Source of the DNA: Cercozoa sp. M6MM
Taxonomy: Eukaryota; Endomyxa: Ascetosporea
Length of the DNA stretch: 33,185 nt
Assembly: GCA_040357565.1 (NCBI GenBank)
Contig: JBDODJ010000124.1
Strand: one strand, 5' to 3'
Positions 1-8,953 of the stretch are shown here, piece after piece. Position 1 is the stretch's first letter; every line of letters begins with the position of its first letter. The position numbers were made by a program, and so were the translations under genes. A model generated the notes under the pieces. That model ran no database searches. It was not told the DNA's origin and worked only from the letters and a program-made list of their open reading frames with translations.

Positions 1-94
1 GGGGGGGGGGGGTAGGGATAGGGGTGGGTTGGGGTGGGTTGGGGTGGGTAGGGGTGGGGTAGGAGTGGGAGTAAGGCTAAGGGCCAGAGACTAC
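1..94 (-). repeat. Intron with G-rich repeat, left window edge
   Basis: This is the start of the intron that follows the last visible copper ATPase exon; the donor GT lies at 94-93 on the minus strand. On the plus strand it opens with a run of G and continues as GGGGTGGGTT/GGGGTAG units. No acceptor is visible, so the next exon lies outside the window. Confidence 0.75.
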
Positions 95-3000
95 CTGCAC
101 GAGCAGGAACCACAGCAGGAAGGACAGCGCGGCGACGGCGACGACGAAGGGCACAAAGACCGAGGCCACGCGGTCGGCAAAGTCCTGAATGGGCGCCTTG
201 CTGCCCTGCGCGTGTTCCACCAGTCGCACCACCTGCGACAAGGCCGAGTCGCCGCCGACGCGCGTGGCACGCACCCACAGCGTCTCGCTCGCGTTGCTCG
301 TGGCCGCCAGTACCGCGTCGCCTGGCGCCTTGTGCACCGGCCTTGACTCTCCTGTCATCACGGCCTACGGGAGGGGGGTAGGGGTAGAGTAGGGGTAGAG
401 TAGGGGTAGGGTAGGACTAGGGTAGGGGTAGAGTAGGGGTAGAGTAGGACTAGGGTAGGGTAGGGTAGGCGTAGGCTAGGGGTAGGGGGTAGGGTAGACC
501 CCAAGGGGCAAAGGCAGTCCTACCTCATTGACGGCCGACTCGCCGCGCACCACGACGCCGTCCACCGGCAGCGTCTCACCGCGCAGCACCTTGACCACGT
601 CGCCCACCTGTACACACAGGGTAGGGGTAGGGTGAAGGGTAGGGGTAGAGGGTAGGGTAGGGGGTAGGAAGTAGGGGGTAGGGGTAGGGGTAGGGGGTAG
701 AGGGTAGGAGGTAGAGGGTAGAGGGGGTGGGGTAGGGGTAGGGGTAGGAGGTAGGGGTAGGGGTAGAGGGTAGGAGGTAGGGGGTAGGGGTCCCTAGGGG
801 GTAGGAGTAGGGGTAGAAGGTAGAGGGTAGGAGGTAGGGGTAGAGGGTAGGAGGTAGGGGGGTAGGGGTAGGGGCTAGGGGTAGGGAACCTGCAACAGGG
901 CCGTCTCGACGCTGCGTTCGGTGAGCGCGGTTTCGTCGACGAGTCGCGCGTGTTTCGGCTGCAGTGCCACCAGCTGCGTCACGGCCTGCGAGGTGCGTCC
1001 CTTGGCTACGCTCTGTGCACACACACAGAGTGGTACACTGTTGCACGTGTGTGGGGACACATTAAGGCCCGGCTACCTGTAGCCACTTGCCCAGCACCAC
1101 AAAGGTCAGCAGTGTCGTCGCCGTCTCAAAGAAGTGCGTCGTCGACATGTCCATGTGTCGCTGCTCGTCGAACGGCGTGGCCACGGCGCGCACCACGGCC
1201 AGCAGCGCGTACGCGTAGGCGCACGTCGTGCCCAGCGCCACCAGCAGCGACATGTTGTAGTTGCGCGGCCGCGCGCGCAGACCCTTCAGCGCCGCCTGCT
1301 CGGTCGGGGTGGGTGGTAGGGTAGACGGGTTGGTGTAGGGGTGGTAGGGTAGGGTAGGGTAGGGTTGGGTAGGGTAGGGTAGGGTAAGGTAGGGTAAGGT
1401 AGGGTAAGGTAGGGTAGGGTAGGGTAGAGTAGGGTAGAGTAGGGTTGGGTAGGGGTAGGGTAAGGTAGGGTAGAGTAGGGTAGGGTAAGGTAGGGTAGGG
1501 TAGGGTTGGGTAGAGTAGGGTAGGGTAGGGTAGGGTAGGGTAGGGTAGGGTAGGGTAGAGTAAGAGTAGGGATAGGGTAAAGGTAGAAGGATAGGTTTAG
1601 GGTTATGGGGTAGGGACGGAGCAGGGGGAGGGCAAGCTACCATGTAGAAGGGCGCGCCCACAAAGGTCTGCACCGGCGTGGCCAGCACGAACAGCAGCGC
1701 GTCCATCACACTCAGCGAGCCCAGCACCGGCTGCATCAGCACGTCGTGGTGCAGCCACGACACGTGCGACAGCACCATCGTCAGCAAGAACACCGGCACC
1801 GCAAACACCAGGGCAAACTGCGCGGGGGAGGGGTAAGGGTAGATGGTAGGGGGTAGGGTAGGGGTAGGGGTAGGGTAGAGGTAGTAGGGGTAGGGTAGAG
1901 GTAGTGTAGGGGTGGTAGGGTAGGGGTAGGGTAGGGGTAGGGTAGGAGTGGTAGGGTAGAGGTGGGGTGGTAGGGTAGGGGTAGGGTAGAGGTAGGGTAG
2001 GGGTGGTAGGGTAGGGGTAGGGCTAGGGAGGCACCTTGAGCAAGCGACGCCACTTGGCAGCCTCCCGAGTGGCAGCGGCGGCGGCAGCACTCAGAGCATC
2101 TCGCTCCAGCACCTGCCAGTGCCAGCCGCCGACAGAAGAAGCAGAGGCCGCAGAGGCACCGTCCTGCGTGTGCCGCATCAGCGCCTCCTGAATGTCGCGC
2201 ACACCGGCCTGCGACGCCGCCGACGTGTACCGCACCGAGCACACCAGTGTGTCGTCGCGTCGCACCGTCATGCGCACCGACTGCACGCCTGCCTACTCTC
2301 ACCAGGGGGTACACAGGGTACACAGGGTACACAAGGTACACAGGGTACACAGGGTACACAGGGTACAGGAGGACGGGTACACAGGGTACACAAGGTACAG
2401 AGATACGAGGGGCTTCAACATACCAAAGCAGCAACCTCCTGCCGACCGGCGTCCTCGTGGAAAACGTCGTGTCGACTCAGGTTGCTTTCTGCGCCAGCAC
2501 AGCAGAGGGCTAGAGGGGAGGGGAGGGAACGGAAGAAGGAAGGAAGGAAGAAAGGAAGAAGGAAGGAAGGAAGGAAGGAAGGAAGGAAGGAAGGAAGGAA
2601 GGAANNNNNNNNNNAAGGAAGGAAGGAAGGAAGGAAGGAAGGAAGGAAGGAAGGAAGGAAGAAGGATGGATGGAAGGAAGGAAGGAAGGAAGAAGGATGG
2701 AAGGAAGGAAGAAAGAAAGGAACAAACGCACTGTCGTCAGAAGTCTGCAGCAGCTGGAAGTCGACGTGCCGCACATCCTCGGAAGCGCCCTGACCGTCGG
2801 CGGCCTGCTCCACCGGATCCAACTGCAGCAGCACGGCGCCGAAACCAGCGTCCTCGACAGTCTCCGTCAGCGCCTGGGCGCTCTCCTTCGCCTGTGCTTC
2901 CTGCCGGTCCAGACAGACAAACTAGTACAGTACAGACTAGTTCAGTACAGACTAGTACAGTCAGACTAGTACAGTACAGTACACACAGACAGTACACACA

Positions 3001-3866
3001 GACAGTACAGTACAGTACAGACAGTACAGTACACAGACAGTACAGTACAGACAGACAGAACAGTACACACAGACCAGTACACACTGAGTTATACAACGCC
3101 CCCTTTGAACAACACGAGGAGGCACCTCTGCTCGGAAGGCGACTTCGGCACGGTGCAGCAGCAGCGACACCTCGACAAACTCGACGCCCGGCGTCATCTG
3201 ACACAAGCCAAGGTAACACAGGTGCAGGATCAAGTACCGGCACCATGGGAGGTACCCGGAGCATGTTCTCGACAGTGCCGACACAGGAGGCGCAGGTCAT
3301 GCCTTCCACCTCGATCGTCGCCTTCCACACGTCGTTTTCCTTCTGGCTCGCTTCCTGATCGATCTCGCCGGTTTCGTCCTGCCAAACAAGAGACGTGAGT
3401 AGGAGTGTGCGTGTGTGCAAGGGTGTGAGCAACGATCCAGGCAAAACACAAGCAGCACAAAAGCAACAAGAAGCAAGAAAGGCGGGCGTACCAGAGATTC
3501 CACCGAGAGGTCCTTGTCCTCTTGCACCGAGGCTTCGAAACCCACGTCTTCGATCTCATCCGCGAGTTTCTCAGCCGTGTGTAGCGACGAGTCGTACCTG
3601 TAGCACACACCACCCGAAATGCTTCTGCAGCTCGAGCTGAGACAAAGCTGAACTACTCCAAAGTCGCCTGGTGCATCAGCAGCGACACATTGACATCTCG
3701 CACGCCCTCGAGGGCCTGCAAAGCGCCTGCGCACACCAACAAAAGCATTGCATCCAAACGAAACTAGCTCTGAGCGGAGCAGCAGTTTACCTGTAACTGA
3801 GCTTGAGCAGGAGGAGCAGGTCATGCCGCCCACCTGCAGCACGGCACGGCGCCACATCTTTGTCAT
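95..3866 (-). CDS. Copper-type P1B ATPase, N-terminal 604 residues (runs off left edge)
   Basis: This is an ATP7/CopA-like pump that moves copper(I) across a membrane using ATP. Thirteen exons are read on the minus strand: 3791-3866, 3657-3726, 3492-3597, 3256-3378, 3126-3197, 2732-2900, 2424-2488, 2035-2292, 1641-1817, 1077-1295, 890-1012, 524-607 and 95-364; all phases close. Heavy-metal domain 1 has GMTCSSC (Cys17, Cys20). Domain 2 has GMTCASC (Cys113, Cys116). A third copy (about residues 190-280) has lost its CxxC. Membrane helices follow at about 314-337 and 345-372 (with TPVQTFVGAPFY), 385-410, 427-445 (FFETATTLLTFVVLGKWL) and near 580-602. The actuator domain carries MTGESRPV (usual form TGES.PV). 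The CPC helix, the DKTGT phosphorylation site and the ATP-binding domain would lie beyond position 1. The first ATG is taken as the start because it lies ten codons before the first metal-binding motif. Confidence 0.93.
365..523 (-). repeat. TAGGG/TAGGGG minisatellite filling a copper ATPase intron
   Basis: The intron between the exons ending at 524 and starting at 364 is almost wholly TAGGGGTAGAG and TAGGG units on the plus strand (C-rich on the sense strand). Repeats start within a few bases of one splice site and run nearly to the other. Confidence 0.85.
608..889 (-). repeat. TAGGGG/GTAGGAG minisatellite filling a copper ATPase intron
   Basis: The 282-base intron between exons 890-1012 and 524-607 is built of variable GTAGGGG, GTAGAGG and GTAGGAG units on the plus strand. 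The sense-strand acceptor is TGTGTACAG at its end. Confidence 0.85.
1296..1640 (-). repeat. TAGGG minisatellite filling a copper ATPase intron
   Basis: This 345-base intron lies between exons 1641-1817 and 1077-1295. Its core (about 1340-1570) is nearly perfect TAGGG repeats with TAAGG, TAGAG and TTGGG variants. Sense-strand ends are GTAGCTTG and GAGCAG. Confidence 0.88.
1818..2034 (-). repeat. TAGGGG/GGTGGTAGGG minisatellite filling a copper ATPase intron
   Basis: The intron between exons 2035-2292 and 1641-1817 holds TAGGGG units mixed with GTGGTAGGG, the same family as in the other introns of this gene. Confidence 0.85.
2293..2423 (-). repeat. GTACACAG repeat in a copper ATPase intron
   Basis: About ten imperfect copies of GTACACAGG lie at 2309-2400 on the plus strand, within the intron between exons 2424-2488 and 2035-2292. 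The unit differs from the TAGGG family in later introns. Confidence 0.85.
2489..2731 (-). repeat. (AAGG)n microsatellite with assembly gap in a copper ATPase intron
   Basis: The intron between exons 2732-2900 and 2424-2488 contains GGAA/AAGG repeats from about 2535 to 2715, broken by ten N at 2605-2614. The gap size is nominal, so the true intron length is unknown. Confidence 0.9.
2605..2614. other. Assembly gap (10 N)
   Basis: Ten N inside the AAGG microsatellite of a copper ATPase intron. Confidence 0.99.
2901..3125 (-). repeat. ACAGT repeat in a copper ATPase intron
   Basis: Imperfect ACAGT, AGACT and ACAGACAGT repeats occupy about 2925-3090, inside the intron between exons 3126-3197 and 2732-2900. 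Confidence 0.8.
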
Positions 3867-4634
3867 AAAAGTCCTGAATATAGCAAAAAGAGACTTAAGT
3901 GTTAAGTTTCTCGACAGATAAGAACAATCCAGTTCATCATCAGCGAATAAATGTGATCATCATCACACACCGTTTAAATAAAAAATGAGAGAATCGTCCA
4001 CCCCCAAAAAAAATCCACATCATCGACAACATGAGAAAGATCAATTGAAACGCGTAGATCGGTGTACCAGTTGCCTGTTATAGCACTGTTTTATGCCACT
4101 GCGACCTCGTTCTCCCAAAAAAGGCGGTTCTTCGGCCGCCAAGGAACAGAATAAATACACCTGCACGCGGTGTTTCACGCGTGTTGGCAGTGTGTCACGT
4201 TAAGCACACGTGCTGTGATATGGCTCAAGGTCAGAAACGACGCGGTGGTGGCTATGTTGTGAAACGGTGTGACGACATTTTTTTAAAAATAGTTCTGATC
4301 CCGAATCCGGTACGTCGTCGGGGCAATGACGAGCTCATACCCACCCGTTTTGAAATCTAAAAACATCTGTTGGAAGTGGTGTTTTCTTGTTTAGATTAGC
4401 CTTCCTCTGTCTGGAATAGGGGTCCATTGGGTTTTTCGCAGCGTCGGCAGGCAGCTGCAGACGCGAGCGACACCCAGCGCGCAGCATAGAACAGATCTTT
4501 GCAAACACGAAAAAAGCCCAAACTATAATATGCCGAGCACCGCGCAGTTTATCGATGAGTTGTACGCTCGTTTAGTCCTCTAAAAGTGCAGAGTTGCACC
4601 GCACGATGTTTTCCTGGGTGTAGGGAACCGCGTG
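3867..4634. other. Intergenic region between two divergent genes
   Basis: This 768-base stretch separates the copper ATPase start (minus) from the SulP start (plus), so it should hold both promoters. No gene is supported. Two short plus-strand ORFs precede the SulP start: an 18-codon ORF including the stop at 4530-4583, beginning MPSTAQFIDELYARL, and a six-codon ORF including the stop at 4606-4623 (MFSWV). The first could instead be an alternative first exon of the transporter. I see no convincing TATA box. Confidence 0.6.
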
Positions 4635-4913
4635 ATGTGCCGCAACTCACACTACGACAACGATGGCATCAGTTTGTACCTTGTGTGTGCGCGTCGAGCG
4701 GCAGAACTGACAGGCTTGCTGACTTGTGCGCAGAAGGAGGGCCTGCACCGTCCGTCACTCGACGCCGTGTCACCAGTGCTGTCGACTCTTTTTGAGAAAC
4801 GTGAGTACTCCAAGGCGGCCCTTATGGACGACATTGCGGCAGGCCTCACGGTAGCTACGACTATCTCAATCTCTATTGCCATATATCTATCTATTGTTCT
4901 GTCTATCTGTCTA

Positions 4914-5012
<99 letters not shown>

Positions 5013-5022
5013 NNNNNNNNNN

Positions 5023-5075
<53 letters not shown>

Positions 5076-8000
5076 ATCTGTCTTAATGTCTATCTGTCCG
5101 TACAACCTAATATCTATATATATATATATATATAAATAAATATTTTAATAAATAAATATATTTATTTATTTATTTATTTTAAGTATTTTTTAATGTCTGA
5201 TAATGTATGTATTGACAGGTGGGAGTGCTGCTAGTGCCGCAGTCGCTGGCCTACGCGCAGCTGGCCGACGTGCCGCCAATCCTGGGCATGTACGCCAGCG
5301 GCTTCCCGATCATTGTGTACGCGCTGCTGTGCCACTCGCGCGTCTCGCAGTCGGGTACCGCTTTGTCCCTGTCCTGCGCCGTGCCTTCCTGTCGATATCG
5401 ATATGCCTTCCTGTCGATATTGGTGTATCTGTGTGTGTGTGTATGTGTGTGTGTATGTGTGTGTATGTGTGTGTGTGTGTATGTGTGTGTATGTGTGTGT
5501 ATGTGTGTGTGTGTATGTGTGTGTGTATGTGTGTACAGGCCCGGTGGCGCCGACGTCGCTCATGATCGCAGGTGCCATGTCGTCGCTCCTGACGGTGGAG
5601 GACGAGGACTCGCCCGAGGCCGAGACCGAGCGCACCAAGGTGGCCGCCACGGTCGCCTTCGCCACCGGTCTCATCCAGCTGTGCCTCGGCATGCTCAAAC
5701 TCGGCACTGTGGCCGCGCGACTCATGTCCTCGCCTGCCATGAATGGTATGTGTGTCTATCTATGTGTCTGTTGTCTGTGTGTCTGTGTGTCTGTGTGTGT
5801 CTGTGTATGTATGTATGTATGTGTGTATTCTTACCCCTTACCCCTACCCTCCCTCGAGCAGGTTTCACAACGGGCGCGGCCTGCGTGATTGCGAGCTCGC
5901 AGTTGAAGTACCTCTTTGGTCTCAAGGATGTCAAGAAGGGCAGCAACTTCTTCGACACTGTGGTATGTACCCCGACCCCCCCCCCCCCCGTCCTACCCTC
6001 TTAGTCCCTCCCTCCCCCTGCAGTACCAAGTGTGTAAGCGACTGGGCGATACCAACGGGTGGACGGTGCTTCTGTCGGTGTTGGCTATCGCAGCCTTGTT
6101 GTCGGTCAAGTACGCGCCGCTGAAGCACAAGGTGCCGGCGTGGTTCCCGGTGCCGCTGCTGCTCATCGTGATTTACATCCTGCTGGCCTGGCTCCTCAAT
6201 CTCGAGGATCACGGCGTCATTCTTGTCGGCGATATCCCTGTACTCTGCCTTTCCCTTTATTCCCTGACCATCTGAGCCCCTCATACCCGCGACCCTCTGA
6301 CCTCCTTTACCCCAGAGCGGTCTGCCGACGCCGGCGATGCCGGAACTCGGCAATCTGGGCGAGGCACTCGTGGCCTCGATTCCGCTGGCCATTGCGTCCT
6401 TCCTGTCCTCTGGTAGGCCCCCTCCCTTGGCTCTTTGTGACGTCCACTTGTACCGTTTGTGTCCGTAGCCGGCCTGCTGCAGGCGTTCGCGTCGCAACGC
6501 GGCGAGACGCTCCGCGCGGACACGGAACTGCGCGCCTACGGCGTGTGCCAGCTCGCCGAGAGCGTCTTTGGCGGTCTCGTTGTGTCGGCCTCCTTCTCGC
6601 GGTGTGTGGCTGTTTCTTTGCCCCCCCCCTCCGTCCCTCCCTCCCTCTCTCTGTTTGTTATCCCCATTGCCGTCTCTTTATCCCTTCTAAGCGCAGAGTG
6701 GCACTCAACAATGAGATGCGTGCGCGAACGCAAGTGGCGCAGATGGTACCGTGTCGGTGTGTACTGTATGTACCCTATGGGGAGAGAGAGAGAGGGAAGG
6801 GAGAAAGAGAGAGAGAGAGAGAGTGTGTGTGTGTGTGTGTGTGTAGGTGACGGGCACGCTGATCGTGATCGTGCTGGTGTCGCTGACGGGCGTGTTCTCG
6901 CAGCTGCCGAATGCGCTGCTGGGCGCCATGATCGTCGTCAGCGTGCGCAAACTCTTCGACTACCGCACGCCGCGCGTGCTGTGGCGGCGCGCGCACTACG
7001 CCGACCTGGTGCAGCTGTTCGGCGCCATGATCGCCACCGTCTCCTTCAGCATCGAAGTCGGCGTTATGGTACCTTTATGAGGCATACAGAAGGGGGTACA
7101 TCACACGTACATATATATGTCCATGCTATGTATTTATATATATATATATATGTGTGTGTGTAGACTGCCGTAGGTCTCGGCATGCTGCAACTGCTGATGC
7201 GTGGTGCGAAACTCGGTACCGCCTGTGTTACCCTGGCCTATCCTGCCCTCCCTTGCCTTGCCTACCTATCCTACCCTTCCTTGCCTTACCTTACCTTACC
7301 CTATCCTATCCTGCCTTGCCCTATCCCATCCTGCCTTGCCCTATCCCATCCTGCCTTGCCCTATCCCATTCTGCCTTGTCCTATCCTATCCTGCCTTGCC
7401 CTACTCTAGCCGTATTGGTCTTTCTACAGAAGTGACCGAGTTGGCACACATTGACGACACGTGGCTGTCCAAGAAAGAGTTCCCTCTGGCCTGCAGGTAG
7501 GCTAGACTCTGGCCTTTTGTCCCAGCTCGTTCCATATTCCTCCTGAGTTAGGGTGCCGAAAGTGATGGTGGTACGTCTGTCCGGCGACGCGCACTTTGCC
7601 GGTAGACCTGTTGTTTGACACGGTAATATCCAAGGTATGTGCGGCGAGGTTGCAGGTGCCGCACCTGCACTAACGCAACTGTGCGAGATGATCAAGGCTC
7701 GTTCCGAACTGCGCGCGATCGTAGCATTTGCTTGTGTGTGCATGTGTGTGCGTGTGTGTGTGTGCTTGTGTATGGTTTATATGTGTGCACGGTGTGCTTG
7801 TGTGTGTGTGTTTATGTCGGTGGTGTGCGTGTGTCGGTGTGTCAGGTGCTCGACTGGTCGCGTGTGACGTTTGTCGATTTTTCCTTCCTGCAGCGCCTGG
7901 CGCCAATCCTTGAGGTACCCCTGAAACCCCACGCGGAGCACAAAGAGTACCAGTAGAGACAAAATCTTGACGTCTGACATGTGCACAGAATGCACACACA

Positions 8001-8691
8001 CGCCACATTGCTGTCTGCTTTGCGTCGGTCAATGGTACGTCTTTCGTCTGGTGGCTTTGTATCGATGCACTGCCCCTTCCCGAGTAGAGCCGGTGCGGCA
8101 TCGATTGCAACTGGCGGCCGAGTTGTTCGCCTGTGTATGTCCGCGCGGACGTTTGCAACACGGCACGCCTGGCGAGACTGGTGATATGCTTCCGTATGTG
8201 TTCATTGCGTGTGGTAAAGATGAACGCATTACTCGCACACGTGCAGACACCTGCGAACGCGTTGTCGAAATGGAGGAGCCCGAACCCGGCGAAAGCGATA
8301 TCGAAGTGGACATTCCGGCGCCCTACGAGTACGCCGATGAGCCAGCCAGTGCCGAGGAAGCCACGCCGCCGCATGGCTTGCTGCGTTTCTTTCGCGACGT
8401 ACCGGCCGCCGTTCATTTCTGTGTCAGCCGCGGCTTCACCTGCGGTATGTTCGTGTTTGTATGTGCGAGTTCCTCCGGGTGTCTGTCTGTTTTTTTTTTG
8501 TCTGAGTGTCTGTGTGTCTGTGTGAAGTCTCTGATACTGTGCTGTCTGCAGTTTTTGATGAAGACGAAGACAATGAGAGTGACAACAGCAGCCGACATGT
8601 CGAGATGTCGCTTCTGGACGACTCGCGCACGCCTGTCAGCAACAGCAAGCGTGCCAAAGCCACCAGTGTCGACCTCGACGATGAGGACTGA
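4635..8691 (+). CDS. SulP-family anion transporter with STAS domain (SLC26-like), 707 residues
   Basis: The product is a membrane transporter for sulfate or related anions; the exact substrate cannot be read from sequence. Seventeen exons: 4635-4850, 5219-5354, 5539-5745, 5862-5962, 6024-6239, 6316-6412, 6469-6601, 6697-6745, 6847-7068, 7164-7215, 7430-7496, 7552-7601, 7656-7720, 7846-7914, 8088-8193, 8247-8444, 8552-8691. All phases close. Family motifs appear in order: [22 protein letters not shown] (residues about 65-87), [54 protein letters not shown], and [18 protein letters not shown]-terminal STAS domain (about 478-606) includes [12 protein letters not shown] and a strand-turn-helix [14 protein letters not shown]. 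An acidic, Ser-rich tail follows. The length fits SulP carriers. An acidic insert lies in the third exon. The first ATG in frame with the conserved N-terminus was used; a longer N-terminus is possible. Confidence 0.93.
4851..5218 (+). repeat. (CTGT)n, (CT)n, (TA)n and (TTTA)n tracts in SulP intron 1, with gap
   Basis: The 368-base first intron of the transporter is a chain of simple repeats: CTGT (about 4900-4965), CT (4966-5070, broken by ten N at 5013-5022), TA (about 5115-5133) and TTTA/AATA (5134-5180). Donor GTAGCT, acceptor TTGACAG. Confidence 0.92.
5013..5022. other. Assembly gap (10 N)
   Basis: Ten N inside the CT microsatellite of SulP intron 1. Confidence 0.99.
5355..5538 (+). repeat. 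TGTGTATG microsatellite in SulP intron 2
   Basis: (TG)n interrupted by TATG fills about 5427-5534. A short duplicated segment with GCCTTCCTGTCGATAT occurs just before it, at about 5383 and 5405. Confidence 0.88.
5746..5861 (+). repeat. TG/TATG microsatellite in SulP intron 3
   Basis: The intron between exons 5539-5745 and 5862-5962 holds TGTGTCTG and TATG repeats followed by a CTTACCCC pyrimidine tract before the acceptor GAGCAG. Confidence 0.85.
6746..6846 (+). repeat. (GA)n then (GT)n tract in SulP intron 8
   Basis: About 6781-6822 is GA-rich and 6823-6844 is GT-rich, ending in the acceptor GTGTAG. This is one of the few intronic repeats here whose unit contains AG on the sense strand. 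Confidence 0.85.
7216..7429 (+). repeat. 20-bp minisatellite (CTATCCCATCCTGCCTTGCC) in SulP intron 10
   Basis: About five head-to-tail copies of a 20-base unit lie at 7301-7405, preceded by related CCTTACCTTACC sequence. The intron runs from donor GTACCG to acceptor TCTACAG. Confidence 0.88.
7721..7845 (+). repeat. TG-rich microsatellite in SulP intron 13
   Basis: TGTGTGCG/TGTGCTTG repeats fill the intron that splits the STAS domain between exons 7656-7720 and 7846-7914. It begins with donor GTAGCA after Ile537 and ends GTGTCAG. Confidence 0.8.
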
Positions 8692-8953
8692 TACTGATAT
8701 TAAACCACGCGCACTGCGCATCATGGCATGCATCGCATCGATATTAACGCTAATGCGAATGACATGTCTAACATAAAGGATTGCGTTGCGTCTGGTCCGT
8801 CGCTTATCGCATGCCTTCGGCTGCCGGCCACTTTCAATGCTACCGTACGACGACCATTTAGATTGCCCCGGCTTGCGTCGATCCCGACGTGGTCATACAT
8901 CGTCGCGTGACAAACAAAGTCGCCTGCGAGGGGGCGACGGAGGGGCTGATGCG
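8692..8953. other. Tail-to-tail intergenic spacer
   Basis: 262 bases separate the SulP stop (plus) from the MORN-RING stop (minus). I see no gene and no clear AATAAA signal on either strand. Confidence 0.6.

Noticed and set aside
365-2034. TAGGG arrays read as telomere or subtelomere
   Set aside because: The unit is a 5-mer, varies a lot, and is confined between exact splice sites of one gene. Common telomere units are 6- or 7-mers.
1062-2834. Long open frames rich in YPTLP, KEGR or PSFLP
   Set aside because: They are translations of intronic TAGGG and AAGG repeats, with no start or domain; the real exons lie in short pieces between them.
7301-7405. 20-bp minisatellite as an origin or regulatory array
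   Set aside because: It lies wholly inside a SulP intron and behaves like the other intronic repeats.
7602-7655. Apparent frameshift and stop in the SulP STAS domain
   Set aside because: A GT-AG intron of 54 bases (7602-7655) removes the stop and joins HFAG to AAPALTQL in the correct phase.
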